A model generated the notes under the pieces. That model saw nothing but the letters and a program-made list of their open reading frames with translations. It did not search any database and was not told the DNA's origin. 64,000 bases of DNA from Planctomycetota bacterium. Lineage in GTDB: Bacteria > Planctomycetota > J058 > JAJDCQ01. The stretch is taken from the NCBI GenBank assembly GCA_029260755.1, contig JAJDCQ010000108.1, positions 62,001-126,000 of the forward strand, written 5' to 3'. Made by a program: the position numbers and the translations under genes. This document shows, one piece after another, positions 57,161-64,000 of this stretch. Positions within the stretch are counted from its first letter, which is position 1; each line of letters starts with the position of its first letter.

Positions 57161-58687
57161 TCAGCCGGTCTGGATCGAGCCGTCCGAGGCGACCGCGCCG
57201 GGGAGGTCGATCCCCTCGGCGGCCTTCATCAGGTGATCGAAGATCGCCCCGCGCTCGCCGCGCAACCGATCGATCGCGCGCTGCCGGCGGATCCGGGTGA
57301 ACCGGACGCGCACCGCGCGCGCCGTCTCGCCGGCGAGGCGGAGCCACCGGAGGGCGACGACGGCGCCGACCGCGGCGAGGACGGCGACGAGCACGCCGGC
57401 GGCGACCGATTGATCGGGGATGCTCGGGAACTGTGCGTGGAGCGGGGCGTGGAGGAACGCGGCGAGGACGCCGACGCCCGTCCAGGTGACGGGAAAGAGG
57501 ACCATCCCGCCGAGCATCTTGACGGTCGCGACGTCCTTGTCGAGCTTGCTCCCGATCATCGCGATCACCCACAGGCCGAACGCCGCGGGCAGGTTGACGA
57601 GGTAGCCGACGACGAGGATGGGCGGCAGGAGGAGGAAGACGAGGAGAACCTGGAGGGCGAGGATCGCGGCCATCGAGATCCGCACGATCTTCGGGTCGCG
57701 GTCGAGCTCGTGGTCGTCGATGCCGAGAGCGCGCAGGTCGTCGTCGTAGCTCTCGACCCGCTTCCGGAGGGTCGCGACGAGCTCGGGGTTGCTCTTCAGG
57801 GTCGCATAGTAGGCGAGGCGCACCCGCTGGAAGCCGAGCGACCGCTCGTCGATCCGCGGCTTCCCGGGATCGGCGCCGGCGCGCGCCGCCCGCTCGGCCC
57901 GGACGAGCTTGCGCCCGCGGTGGAGGACGCGGTGGGTGTCCCAGTCCTCGGTCGCGTGGATGACGTCGGTCAGGTTGCGCTCGATCTCCTCGGTGAGCTT
58001 CCGGGCGCGCTCGCGGCCGACCTCGTCCGGCTCGTCCTCGGGCGGCGTGACGTCGAGCTCGGCCGGCAGCTCGATCGCCGGGTGGAAGCAGACGTGGGCG
58101 CGGCTCCGGAAGAGACACTTCTCATCGTAGTGGAGCCCGACCGGCAGGATGACCGGCGTCGGCGCGCCCGACTGCTGGAGCTGTCGCGCCCGGTAGTAGA
58201 GGCGGGCCGCCCCGGTCTTGAGCTCGCGGAGAAACGGCTCGTCGTGGCTGACGCCCTCGGGGAAGAGCGCCGAGAACGAGCCGCGGGCGACCTCGGCGGC
58301 GAGGGCGTCCATGCTCCGCGCGTTCTGCGCGCGCCGCTCCTCGTCGGTCGACCCCTTGGCGTCCTGGGCGCGGAAGATCGGGACGGTGCCGACGCGGCGC
58401 AGCAGCGTCCCGAGGATCGGCCACTTGAAGAGGCCGTGGCGAGCGCCGAAGACGACCTGCCTCGGGAAGCGCGTGAGGATGAGGCCGGGATCGACCAGCC
58501 CGTTCGGGTGCCACGAAACGACCACGCCGCCGCCGTCGGACGGGACGTGCTCGGGCGCGCTCACCTCGACCTCGGCGAAGAACAGGCCGGTGAGGAAGTG
58601 GAAGAAGCGCTGGATCAGGCGATACGCGAACGGTGGTGGCGCGGCCATCGGCGATCGGGAGACTCCGGGGGGTCGCGAGCCGGCCAT
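57161..58687 (-). CDS. PlsC-like glycerolipid acyltransferase with C-terminal membrane region
   Basis: 508 aa. Probably acylates glycerol-3-phosphate or lysophosphatidate. The acyltransferase domain (about 15-230) has VVVSWHPNGLVDPGLIL, the HPNxxxDP variant of the H(x)4D motif with one extra residue, and SALFPEGVSHDEP, the FPEGxS substrate motif. A helical middle with many charges follows, then about four membrane helices from 335 on (ILALQVLLVFLLLPPILVVG). The long form resembles fungal Gat/Sct and some Bacteroidetes enzymes rather than short PlsC. ATG 58687 and ATG 58648 are both possible starts; the ribosome binding site is weak for each. Divergent from a HAD-IB phosphatase. Confidence 0.87.
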   Translation of the reverse strand: MAGSRPPGVSRSPMAAPPPFAYRLIQRFFHFLTGLFFAEVEVSAPEHVPSDGGGVVVSWHPNGLVDPGLILTRFPRQVVFGARHGLFKWPILGTLLRRVGTVPIFRAQDAKGSTDEERRAQNARSMDALAAEVARGSFSALFPEGVSHDEPFLRELKTGAARLYYRARQLQQSGAPTPVILPVGLHYDEKCLFRSRAHVCFHPAIELPAELDVTPPEDEPDEVGRERARKLTEEIERNLTDVIHATEDWDTHRVLHRGRKLVRAERAARAGADPGKPRIDERSLGFQRVRLAYYATLKSNPELVATLRKRVESYDDDLRALGIDDHELDRDPKIVRISMAAILALQVLLVFLLLPPILVVGYLVNLPAAFGLWVIAMIGSKLDKDVATVKMLGGMVLFPVTWTGVGVLAAFLHAPLHAQFPSIPDQSVAAGVLVAVLAAVGAVVALRWLRLAGETARAVRVRFTRIRRQRAIDRLRGERGAIFDHLMKAAEGIDLPGAVASDGSIQTG

Positions 58688-58764
58688 GATCCCCGAACCC
58701 GCGTCCGGCTTCCACACCTCGAAGCGGACCCCGGGCGACCCTCTTAACAAAACCCCAATGGAGT

Positions 58765-58794
58765 CTGGCGCCCTACCGGCGCGTCGGTTATGAT
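58765..58794 (+). promoter_or_regulatory. Putative promoter of the HAD phosphatase gene
   Basis: CTGGCG at 58765-58770, 18-bp spacer, TATGAT at 58789-58794. The leader to the ATG at 58888 would be about 87 nt. The first element matches the CTGG-type hexamers before the kinases. Confidence 0.45.
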
Positions 58795-58887
58795 CCTCGC
58801 CCTTTGCGTCCGGGTCGGGTGATCCCCGATCGGCGAGCCCGCTGCGAGCGCATCCGGACCGAGGACATTGCTGGAAGAGATCGACGG

Positions 58888-59787
58888 ATGAACACCGCCG
58901 CCTTCTACGACCTCGACGGGACGCTCCTCCGCGGCAACGTCCTGGCGCACTACATCTACTACGCCCGGACCGAGCCGACCCCGGCCGGACGGGCGAAGCG
59001 CCTGCTCGAGACGGCCGTGAAGGCCCCGTTCTGGGTCGCGATCGACTGGTTCGACCGCAAGATGTTCAACGAGCACTTCTACGCGTCGTACGCCGGGCTC
59101 TCGGAGGACCGCCTCGCCGTCCTCGGCCAGGAGCTCTTCGACACGACCCTGAAGAAGAAGATCTTCCCCGGCGCGCCCGAGCTCGTCGCCGGTGACAGGA
59201 AGGCCGGTCACATCACCGTCCTCGTCACCGGCGCGCTCGAGTTCGTCGCGGAGCCGGTCGCTCGCCACTTCGGATTCGACCACTGGGTCGCGACCGGCCT
59301 CGAGTACGGCCCCGACGGCGTCGCGACCGGTCGCCTCCGGCCGCCCGTGATCGCCGGCCCCGAGAAGGTGCGCTGGATCCGGAAGTTCTGCGTCGAGCAC
59401 GACGTCGACCTCGAGGCGTGCCGCGCCTACGCCGACGACATCGCCGATCTGCCGTTCCTCTCGCTCGTCGGCAAGCCGACGGCGGTGAACCCGGACATGC
59501 GCCTCGGCACGGTCGCCCGCAGCCACGGCTGGCGAATCCTCAACCTCGACGGCCGGACCGACGTGCGCCACCGGATCGAGAACGCCGAGGAGCGCGTCGG
59601 CGCGTTCGTCCACGACGCGCAGCGCGCCGTGGCCGACGGCGGCGTGACGCTCCAGCGGGGCTTCAAGCGCTTCCGGCGCCTGGCCCGCGACCTCGCCCGC
59701 GGGCGAGGGGCGACCGAGGCGCCGCCGGTCGAGACGAGCCTCGCCGCGACGGACGCGGACGAGCCCGAGCACGAGACGACCGGCTGA
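58888..59787 (+). CDS. HAD-IB family phosphatase
   Basis: 299 aa. Phosphomonoesterase of the SerB/CicA-like branch. Motif I is YDLDGTLL with nucleophile D8 and acid/base D10, motif II is VTGAL, and motif IV is YADDIADLPFL near residue 184. The cap between motifs I and II is helical (HFYASYAGLSEDRLAVL). HAD-IB domains are known fused to or beside PlsC-type acyltransferases, and here the divergent neighbour is one, so a lipid phosphate is a reasonable substrate guess. ATG 58888 starts just before motif I; a longer frame from 58804 has no homologous content. The last 60 residues are Arg- then Glu/Thr-rich. Confidence 0.88.
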   Translation: MNTAAFYDLDGTLLRGNVLAHYIYYARTEPTPAGRAKRLLETAVKAPFWVAIDWFDRKMFNEHFYASYAGLSEDRLAVLGQELFDTTLKKKIFPGAPELVAGDRKAGHITVLVTGALEFVAEPVARHFGFDHWVATGLEYGPDGVATGRLRPPVIAGPEKVRWIRKFCVEHDVDLEACRAYADDIADLPFLSLVGKPTAVNPDMRLGTVARSHGWRILNLDGRTDVRHRIENAEERVGAFVHDAQRAVADGGVTLQRGFKRFRRLARDLARGRGATEAPPVETSLAATDADEPEHETTG

Positions 59788-59843
59788 CCCCCCTGAAACT
59801 CCAGCCCCGGCGACGGCGCGAGACGACAAGGACGACGCGGACC

Positions 59844-61568
59844 ATGGCCAAGGCGGCCCGAACTGAGCAGAAGCCCGACGGCGAGCCGGCCGGAAACGGC
59901 CGCGGCGACACGCCCCCGACGCCGCGCGCGCGGTCGGGGAGCGTCCCTCGGAAGACCGGCACCAAGCGCTGGGCGGCGGCGCCGGGCCGCGAGAAGTGCG
60001 TCGTCACCCTCGAGCGGGGATCGCCCGAGCGGGTGATCCCGTTCGGCGAGGACTTCATCCGCTGCAAGCTCCCCGCCGGCACGCGGGTGGTGTATCCGCC
60101 CCCGCCGATCGCGCCGGTCCCCGACGTGAAGGCCTCGATCCGCCAGGCGCTCGTCCACCCGCTCGGGATGGATCCGCTCTACGCGCACCTCACCCCCGGG
60201 ATGAAGGTGACGATCGCGGTCGATGACATCAGCCTGCCGCTGCCGCAGATGAAGCGGCCGGACGTGCGGCAGCTCATCCTCGAGGCCGTCCTCGAGATGC
60301 TGAACGACTACGGCGTCGACGACATCGAGATCATCATCGCGCTGTCGCTCCACCGCCGGATGACCGAGGCCGAGATCCGTCGGATCGTCGGGAGCAAGGT
60401 CTTCTCCGACTTCTGGCCGAAGCGCCTCTACAACCACGACGCCGAGGATCCCGACGGGATGGTCGACCTCGGCAAGACCGACCACGGCGAGTCCGTCCGG
60501 ATCAACAAGCGGGCGGCCGAGAGCGACCTCGTCATCTACGTGAACATCAACCTCGTGCCGATGGACGGCGGTCACAAGTCGGTCGGCGTCGGGCTCTGCG
60601 ACTACGAGGTGCTCAAGGCCCACCACACCCCGCACACGATCCTCGACTGCTGGTCGTTCATGGACCCGACCGCGAGTGCGCTGAGCCGGAGCTGCGAGCG
60701 GATCGGCAAGGTCGTCGAGAGCCACGTGAAGGTGTTCCACATCGAGAGCACCCTCAACAACTCGATGTACGGCGACGCGATGGCGTTCCTCAGCAAGCGC
60801 GAGGACGACTGGAACGCGGCCGACGAGTGGGCCTACCGGAGCCTCACCTGGACGCTCGGCAAGCTCCCCCGCAAGCTCAAGCGCGACTTCCTCATGCGCT
60901 ACCGGGCGGGCTACGGGGTGACCGGCATCAACGCCGGGGCCTGCGAGCCGGTCCACGACCGCACCCTCGAGAACTGCTACCGGCAATACGCGGTGCCGGT
61001 GCAGGGGCAGGCGGACGTGCTCGTGACGGGGATCCCGTATCTCTGCCCCTACAACGTCAACTCGATCATGAACCCGCTGCTCGTGCACTGCACCGCGCTC
61101 GGCTACTTCTTCAACATGTACCGCGGGGCGCCGCTCCTGAAGAAGGACGGCGTGTTCATCCTCTGTCACCCGCTCTACGACGAGTTCCACCCCGACCACC
61201 ACCCGAGCTACATCGAGTTCTTCCGCCGGCTCCTCCCCGAGAGCCGCGACAGCAGCTACCTCATGCGGACCTACGAGGAGCAGTTCGCCCGCGACCCGAG
61301 CTACGTGCACCTCTACCGCCACGGCAACGCCTACCACGGAGCGCACCCGTTCTACATGTGGTACTGGGGCGAGGCCGGACGAGCCCACGCCGGCCAGGTC
61401 ATCTGCGTCGGGGCGGAGAGCGAGCGCGTCGCCGACGTCCTGGGCTGGAAGGTCGCCCCGACGATGGACGAGGCGCTGGCGATGGCGAAGTCGTTCCTGG
61501 CCAAGAACGACCCGCAGATCACCCTGCTCAAACACCCGCCCCTGCTGATGACGGACGTGACGCCCTAG
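59844..61568 (+). CDS. LarA-like (DUF2088) protein, divergent lactate-racemase family
   Basis: 574 aa from ATG 59844. LarA enzymes isomerise 2-hydroxy acids with a nickel-pincer nucleotide. Related features: TIAVDDISLPLPQ (126-134 region), IIIALSLHRRMTEAEIRRI with H170, LYNHDAEDPDGM with H198, and DGGHKSVGVG with K245, which lies where LarA binds its cofactor. The usual PHxxAGxxGGxK is reduced to VPMDGGHK, so the His before the Lys is missing, and the C-terminal half (YRGAPLLKKDGVFILCHPLY, HGNAYHGAHPFYMWYWGEA) is longer and aromatic-rich. Function may differ from racemisation. Residues 1-45 are a low-complexity tail. It follows the HAD gene by 56 bp. Confidence 0.8.
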   Translation: MAKAARTEQKPDGEPAGNGRGDTPPTPRARSGSVPRKTGTKRWAAAPGREKCVVTLERGSPERVIPFGEDFIRCKLPAGTRVVYPPPPIAPVPDVKASIRQALVHPLGMDPLYAHLTPGMKVTIAVDDISLPLPQMKRPDVRQLILEAVLEMLNDYGVDDIEIIIALSLHRRMTEAEIRRIVGSKVFSDFWPKRLYNHDAEDPDGMVDLGKTDHGESVRINKRAAESDLVIYVNINLVPMDGGHKSVGVGLCDYEVLKAHHTPHTILDCWSFMDPTASALSRSCERIGKVVESHVKVFHIESTLNNSMYGDAMAFLSKREDDWNAADEWAYRSLTWTLGKLPRKLKRDFLMRYRAGYGVTGINAGACEPVHDRTLENCYRQYAVPVQGQADVLVTGIPYLCPYNVNSIMNPLLVHCTALGYFFNMYRGAPLLKKDGVFILCHPLYDEFHPDHHPSYIEFFRRLLPESRDSSYLMRTYEEQFARDPSYVHLYRHGNAYHGAHPFYMWYWGEAGRAHAGQVICVGAESERVADVLGWKVAPTMDEALAMAKSFLAKNDPQITLLKHPPLLMTDVTP

Positions 61569-61594
61569 GCGAGAACGACGTTCGGTCTGCGTGG

Positions 61595-61689
61595 CGTGGT
61601 GGTGGTCGTGGTGGTGGTGGATGGCAGCGATGTCGGCTTCGCCGACGATTCCTCACGCCAAGTGCGCCAAGGTGCCAAGCGGCGCCAAG
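61595..61689. repeat. Simple GTG repeat, small hairpin and clustered GCCAAG repeats
   Basis: In the 218-bp gap after the LarA-like gene: (GTG)-type triplets at 61595-61620, a GTCGGC-TTC-GCCGAC hairpin at 61632-61646, and four GCCAAG copies at 61657, 61666, 61674 and 61684. The arrangement resembles dispersed non-coding repeat debris. No gene is supported in 61569-61786. Confidence 0.6.
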
Positions 61690-61786
61690 AGTCCCCCTCC
61701 GGGCATCGTCGCGCCCTCTGCGAGCGCTCGCCCGCCGGATAGGATCACTCTGCGTTCGACTCGGGCAGCTGGTAGTCGCGCAGAAG

Positions 61787-62134
61787 TTAGTGGCTGTCAC
61801 GATCCTCTCGAATCAGCTCGACGGAGGTCATCCCCTCGGGCGCGCGGAGGAGCTTGGGGGCGGCGCGGATCCTGGCGACCAGCTCGCGCCGGCGGTCGAG
61901 GTCTGCGTTGCTCACCTCGGTCTCGGTCGGCACCTCGAGGAAGGCCTCGCGACGCGCCTCGTCGATGTCCTCGCGCGTGAGGTCGATGCCGCGACCGGCC
62001 CAGAGACCCTCCAGGCTGCGGAGTGGCGTGTCGGCGCGGACGCTCTCGACGAGAGACTCGATGAGCTCGAGAACCTCGCGCTGCTTTTCGGCGGGTAGCC
62101 CGCGGAGCTTCTCGACGAGCTGTTCTATGCTCAT
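61787..62134 (-). CDS. Putative orphan antitoxin-like protein
   Basis: 115 aa from ATG 62134 (AAGGAG 11 bases upstream). The N-terminus MSIEQLVEKLRGLPAEKQRE is like DUF2281-type antitoxins, whose hallmark is LPxEKQxEVLDFIxxL. The C-terminus LVARIRAAPKLLRAPEGMTS followed by VELIREDRDSH resembles toxin-binding tails that usually overlap a PIN-domain toxin gene. No toxin is found downstream: the following 218 bp is repeat-like. It may be a relic or act on a toxin elsewhere. Family call is from memory of sequence style only. Confidence 0.65.
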   Translation of the reverse strand: MSIEQLVEKLRGLPAEKQREVLELIESLVESVRADTPLRSLEGLWAGRGIDLTREDIDEARREAFLEVPTETEVSNADLDRRRELVARIRAAPKLLRAPEGMTSVELIREDRDSH

Positions 62135-62166
62135 GAGCAGTTTCACTCCTTCCCGTTACTCTATTC

Positions 62167-62201
62167 GACGTGGGAGCCGACGACCACTGTCGGCTCACGT
62201 C
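62167..62201. terminator. Long hairpin between the ROK gene and the antitoxin gene
   Basis: GACGTGGGAGCCGAC pairs with GTCGGCTCACGTC across a 7-base loop: 13 bp with one bulged G. It is 33 bp ahead of the antitoxin start. It could be a terminator without U-run for the ROK operon or an operator for the antitoxin gene. Confidence 0.4.
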
Positions 62202-62247
62202 GCCGACCGCCGCGCGGGAGTCCAGTCTACCCACTCCATCCGACAGC

Positions 62248-62265
62248 CCGGCGCGTTCGCGCCGG
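62248..62265 (-). terminator. Hairpin just after the ROK stop codon
   Basis: CCGGCGCG and CGCGCCGG flank two bases, a perfect 8-bp GC stem 10 nt after the ROK stop on the minus strand. No U-run follows. Confidence 0.35.
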
Positions 62266-62275
62266 AGCACCCACG

Positions 62276-63667
62276 TCAGGCAAGTGGCCCTTCGGCGCCC
62301 TCCCCGCCATCCAGGATGGACATGAGGTCATACGACAACTCTTCGATCCAACGCTCCAGTGTGGCCTGGTCCTCTTCGGTGATGAGCCCGTTCCGCCGTA
62401 GCATTCCGTCGGGATGAAGTCCCCAATAGCGGGCAAGGTGGCAGATTCCCCACAGCGAACTGATCACTCTCCGGTCGAGCTTCGGGGCGCTCTTCAGGTG
62501 CGGTAGGAGAGTTCGCACACACTGAACGAGGTGGTCGTAGACCTCTGGGCGAAGCCCCTTGTAGGGCCGCAGCATGCTCAAGAACCCCTGCTCCCAGCGC
62601 GGATCCTCGACGTTGGGGTTCGACCCGCAATGGAACGTGAGTGCCTCGATGGCTTCCGCCGGGGTCAGAGGCGTGTCCCTGGCTTCCCTCGCGAACGCCA
62701 GGCCGGCCAGCTTCGGATCCAGCACCAGCGCGGCCGCCCCGACGATCCCCGCGTCGTTGCCGAGCGTCGCGAGCACGATCTCCACGCCCTCGAGCGCCGC
62801 GGTGAAGGCGCGGCGCTCCATCTCGCGTCGCGCCGGCGCGAGGATCAGGTCGCCGGCCGCCGCCATTCCGCCGCCGATGACGATCGCCTCGGGGTTGAAG
62901 AGATTCACGAAGGAGGCGAGGGCGACGCCGAGCCAGACGCCCGTCTCCCCGAGGAGCGCCTTCGAGAACGCGTCGCCTGCTTCCGCCGCGGCGACGACGT
63001 CGCGGGCCGTCACCGCCTCGATGGCGCCACTTCGGAGCGAGCTCGCGACATCGGGCGCGGTGACCAGCCGCTCCCGCGCGATCCGACCGACGGCCGTGCC
63101 CGAGGCGAGCGCCTCCAGACACCCCGGGTTTCCGCACCCACACACGGGGCCGTCGGGGTCGACCGTGATGTGGCCGAGCTCGGCGCCGACCGAGCGGGCG
63201 CCTCGGTAGACCGAGCCGTCGAGGATGAGCCCGCCGCCGACGCCGGTCCCGAGCGTGATCACGATGACGTGGGCTCGTCCCCGCGCCGCCCCGGCCCAGA
63301 CCTCGCCGACCGCGGCGGCGTTGGCGTCGTTGTCGAGGCGGACGGCCCGCCCGCCGAGGGCGGCGGAGAGCTCGGGGCCGAGGGCGACGTCCTCCCAGCG
63401 GAGGTTCGGCGCCTGGGCGACGACCCCGTCGCGCGCCCGGACGAGCCCGGCGACGCCGACGCCCACGCCGAGCGACTCGCCCACCTCCCCGTCGAACGCG
63501 CGCACGAGCTCGGCCGTCCGCGCGATCACGGCCGCCGGACCCTCGCCCGGCTCGGTCGGCGTCTCCCGGCGGACCCGGATCCTACCCTCGGTATCGACGA
63601 GACCCGCGGCGATCTTGGTGCCGCCGATGTCGATCCCGATCGCGAGCTCGGGGGTTGCATCCGTCAT
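62276..63667 (-). CDS. ROK-family sugar kinase with a foreign-looking C-terminal extension
   Basis: 463 aa; typical ROK glucokinases have about 320. Residues 1-316 are a complete ROK kinase: phosphate loop IGIDIGGTKIAAGLVD, LDNDANAAA with catalytic D114, LGTGVGGGLILDG, and the zinc site GHITVDPDGPVCGCGNPGCLE (H166, C176, C178, C183), then NPEAIVIGGGM. Glucose or N-acetyl sugars are likely substrates. Residues about 330-463 form an unrecognised helical domain (AIEALTFHCGSNPNVEDPRW, SSLWGICHLARYWGLHPDGM). Its DNA has clearly lower GC than the ROK part: 23 A/T in 62461-62520 against 11 in 63301-63360. The ATG overlaps the toxin gene stop (ATGA). Confidence 0.9.
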   Translation of the reverse strand: MTDATPELAIGIDIGGTKIAAGLVDTEGRIRVRRETPTEPGEGPAAVIARTAELVRAFDGEVGESLGVGVGVAGLVRARDGVVAQAPNLRWEDVALGPELSAALGGRAVRLDNDANAAAVGEVWAGAARGRAHVIVITLGTGVGGGLILDGSVYRGARSVGAELGHITVDPDGPVCGCGNPGCLEALASGTAVGRIARERLVTAPDVASSLRSGAIEAVTARDVVAAAEAGDAFSKALLGETGVWLGVALASFVNLFNPEAIVIGGGMAAAGDLILAPARREMERRAFTAALEGVEIVLATLGNDAGIVGAAALVLDPKLAGLAFAREARDTPLTPAEAIEALTFHCGSNPNVEDPRWEQGFLSMLRPYKGLRPEVYDHLVQCVRTLLPHLKSAPKLDRRVISSLWGICHLARYWGLHPDGMLRRNGLITEEDQATLERWIEELSYDLMSILDGGEGAEGPLA

Positions 63668-63969
63668 GTAACCGTGCGGTCCTTCCAGTAGCCCGGTCGT
63701 CGCCGACCGTGGGCCACCGCGACGATCCAGATCCGACCCTCGTGCTCACGGTAGATCAGGAGGTACGGGAAGCGTCGAAGCAGAAGCCACCGATGCACCG
63801 AATCATAGCGGGGCCACCGGTCGGGGCCCTCGGTGATCCGCGCGAGGCCGAGGTCGACCTCTCGCTCGAAGCGACGCGCGACGCCCTCATCGCGTTCGGA
63901 GTACCACGATGAGGCCTCGCCGTACTCGATCGAGGCCTCGGGATGGAAGACGACCTCAGGAGTCGCCAC
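63664..63969 (-). CDS. RelE/ParE-family toxin
   Basis: 101 aa, normal for the family. ParE-type proteins poison gyrase and RelE-type cleave mRNA on the ribosome; this one looks closer to ParE. Characteristic residues: FHPEASIEYGEASSWYSER, GVARRFEREVDLGLARI, PDRWPRY, and the C-terminal RRFPYLLIYR, IVAVAHGRRRPGYW. GTG start lies inside the end of the upstream antitoxin frame, as is usual for antitoxin-toxin operons. Its own TGA overlaps the start of the ROK kinase gene. Confidence 0.9.
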   Translation of the reverse strand: MATPEVVFHPEASIEYGEASSWYSERDEGVARRFEREVDLGLARITEGPDRWPRYDSVHRWLLLRRFPYLLIYREHEGRIWIVAVAHGRRRPGYWKDRTVT

Positions 63970-64000
63970 GGGCCCGGCGAGCGGCCGCCTTCACCTCGGA
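63956..64000 (-). CDS. C-terminal fragment of the cognate antitoxin (cut by window edge)
   Basis: The minus-strand frame entering from the edge reads SEVKAAARRARGDS then TGA at 63958-63956, overlapping the toxin start by 14 bases. Length and basic tail fit the end of an addiction-module antitoxin, but 14 residues cannot assign a family; the call rests on the position just before a ParE-type toxin. Confidence 0.45.
   Translation of the reverse strand, partial: SEVKAAARRARGDS

Noticed and set aside
61528-61800. Minus-strand ORF as the VapC-type toxin of the antitoxin at 61787-62134
   Set aside because: The translation is Arg/Ser/Pro/His-rich repeat sequence with no PIN-domain acidic motifs.

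Overview
The window is very GC-rich and gene-dense, with no rRNA, tRNA, insertion sequence, prophage or CRISPR array. Several traits point to a planctomycete-type bacterium: many very large Ser/Thr protein kinases, a DUF1570 metallopeptidase-like protein, a signal-peptide PQQ propeller protein, and a membrane pyrophosphatase beside large kinases. This assignment is an inference from gene content; no phylogenetic marker such as 16S is present.

Layout. 1-5714 is the 3' end of a complex I operon (nuoK partial, nuoL, nuoM, nuoN), followed 11 bp later by an unrecognised protein with a zinc-ribbon-like C-terminus. 7756-27750 holds six paralogous, head-to-tail membrane Ser/Thr kinases (598-1393 aa). 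Each has an N-terminal cytoplasmic kinase domain, one membrane segment and a long TPR-like helical C-terminal region; four share a short N-terminal motif. 27747-29492 is thiC on the opposite strand, its stop codon interlocked with that of the last kinase. 29749-34542 is a seventh large kinase with extra N-terminal modules. 34555-40294 (minus) is an ion-homeostasis cluster: NhaD-type antiporter, universal stress protein, CPA1 antiporter and a secreted C39-like peptidase. 40460-49052 (plus) is a soluble kinase, an exported PQQ-propeller protein and a 1724-aa kinase carrying FG-GAP repeats. 49069-58687 (minus) carries rsfS, a K+-dependent-type membrane pyrophosphatase, a DUF1570 protein, a lipoprotein, selD, a degenerate receiver/HisKA protein, pcm and an acyltransferase. 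58888-61568 (plus) is a HAD-IB phosphatase and a LarA-like protein. 61569-64000 looks accessory: an orphan antitoxin, an ROK sugar kinase with a foreign-looking C-terminal extension, and a ParE-type toxin with the end of its antitoxin.

Highlights. (1) selD is itself a selenoprotein gene: an in-frame UGA at 55554-55556 sits exactly where the catalytic Cys/Sec of SelD belongs and is followed by a compact SECIS-like hairpin, so the true gene is 54552-55640 and a conventional caller would truncate it. (2) The six-kinase array, with shared N-terminal and C-terminal signatures, similar promoters and a 98-bp identical block between two copies, looks like an expanding, possibly undescribed, receptor-kinase family. 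(3) The ROK kinase gene carries an extra domain of clearly lower GC and is translationally coupled to a toxin gene.

Starts were chosen from Shine-Dalgarno sequences, overlaps, signal peptides and family alignment as remembered; no database search was possible.
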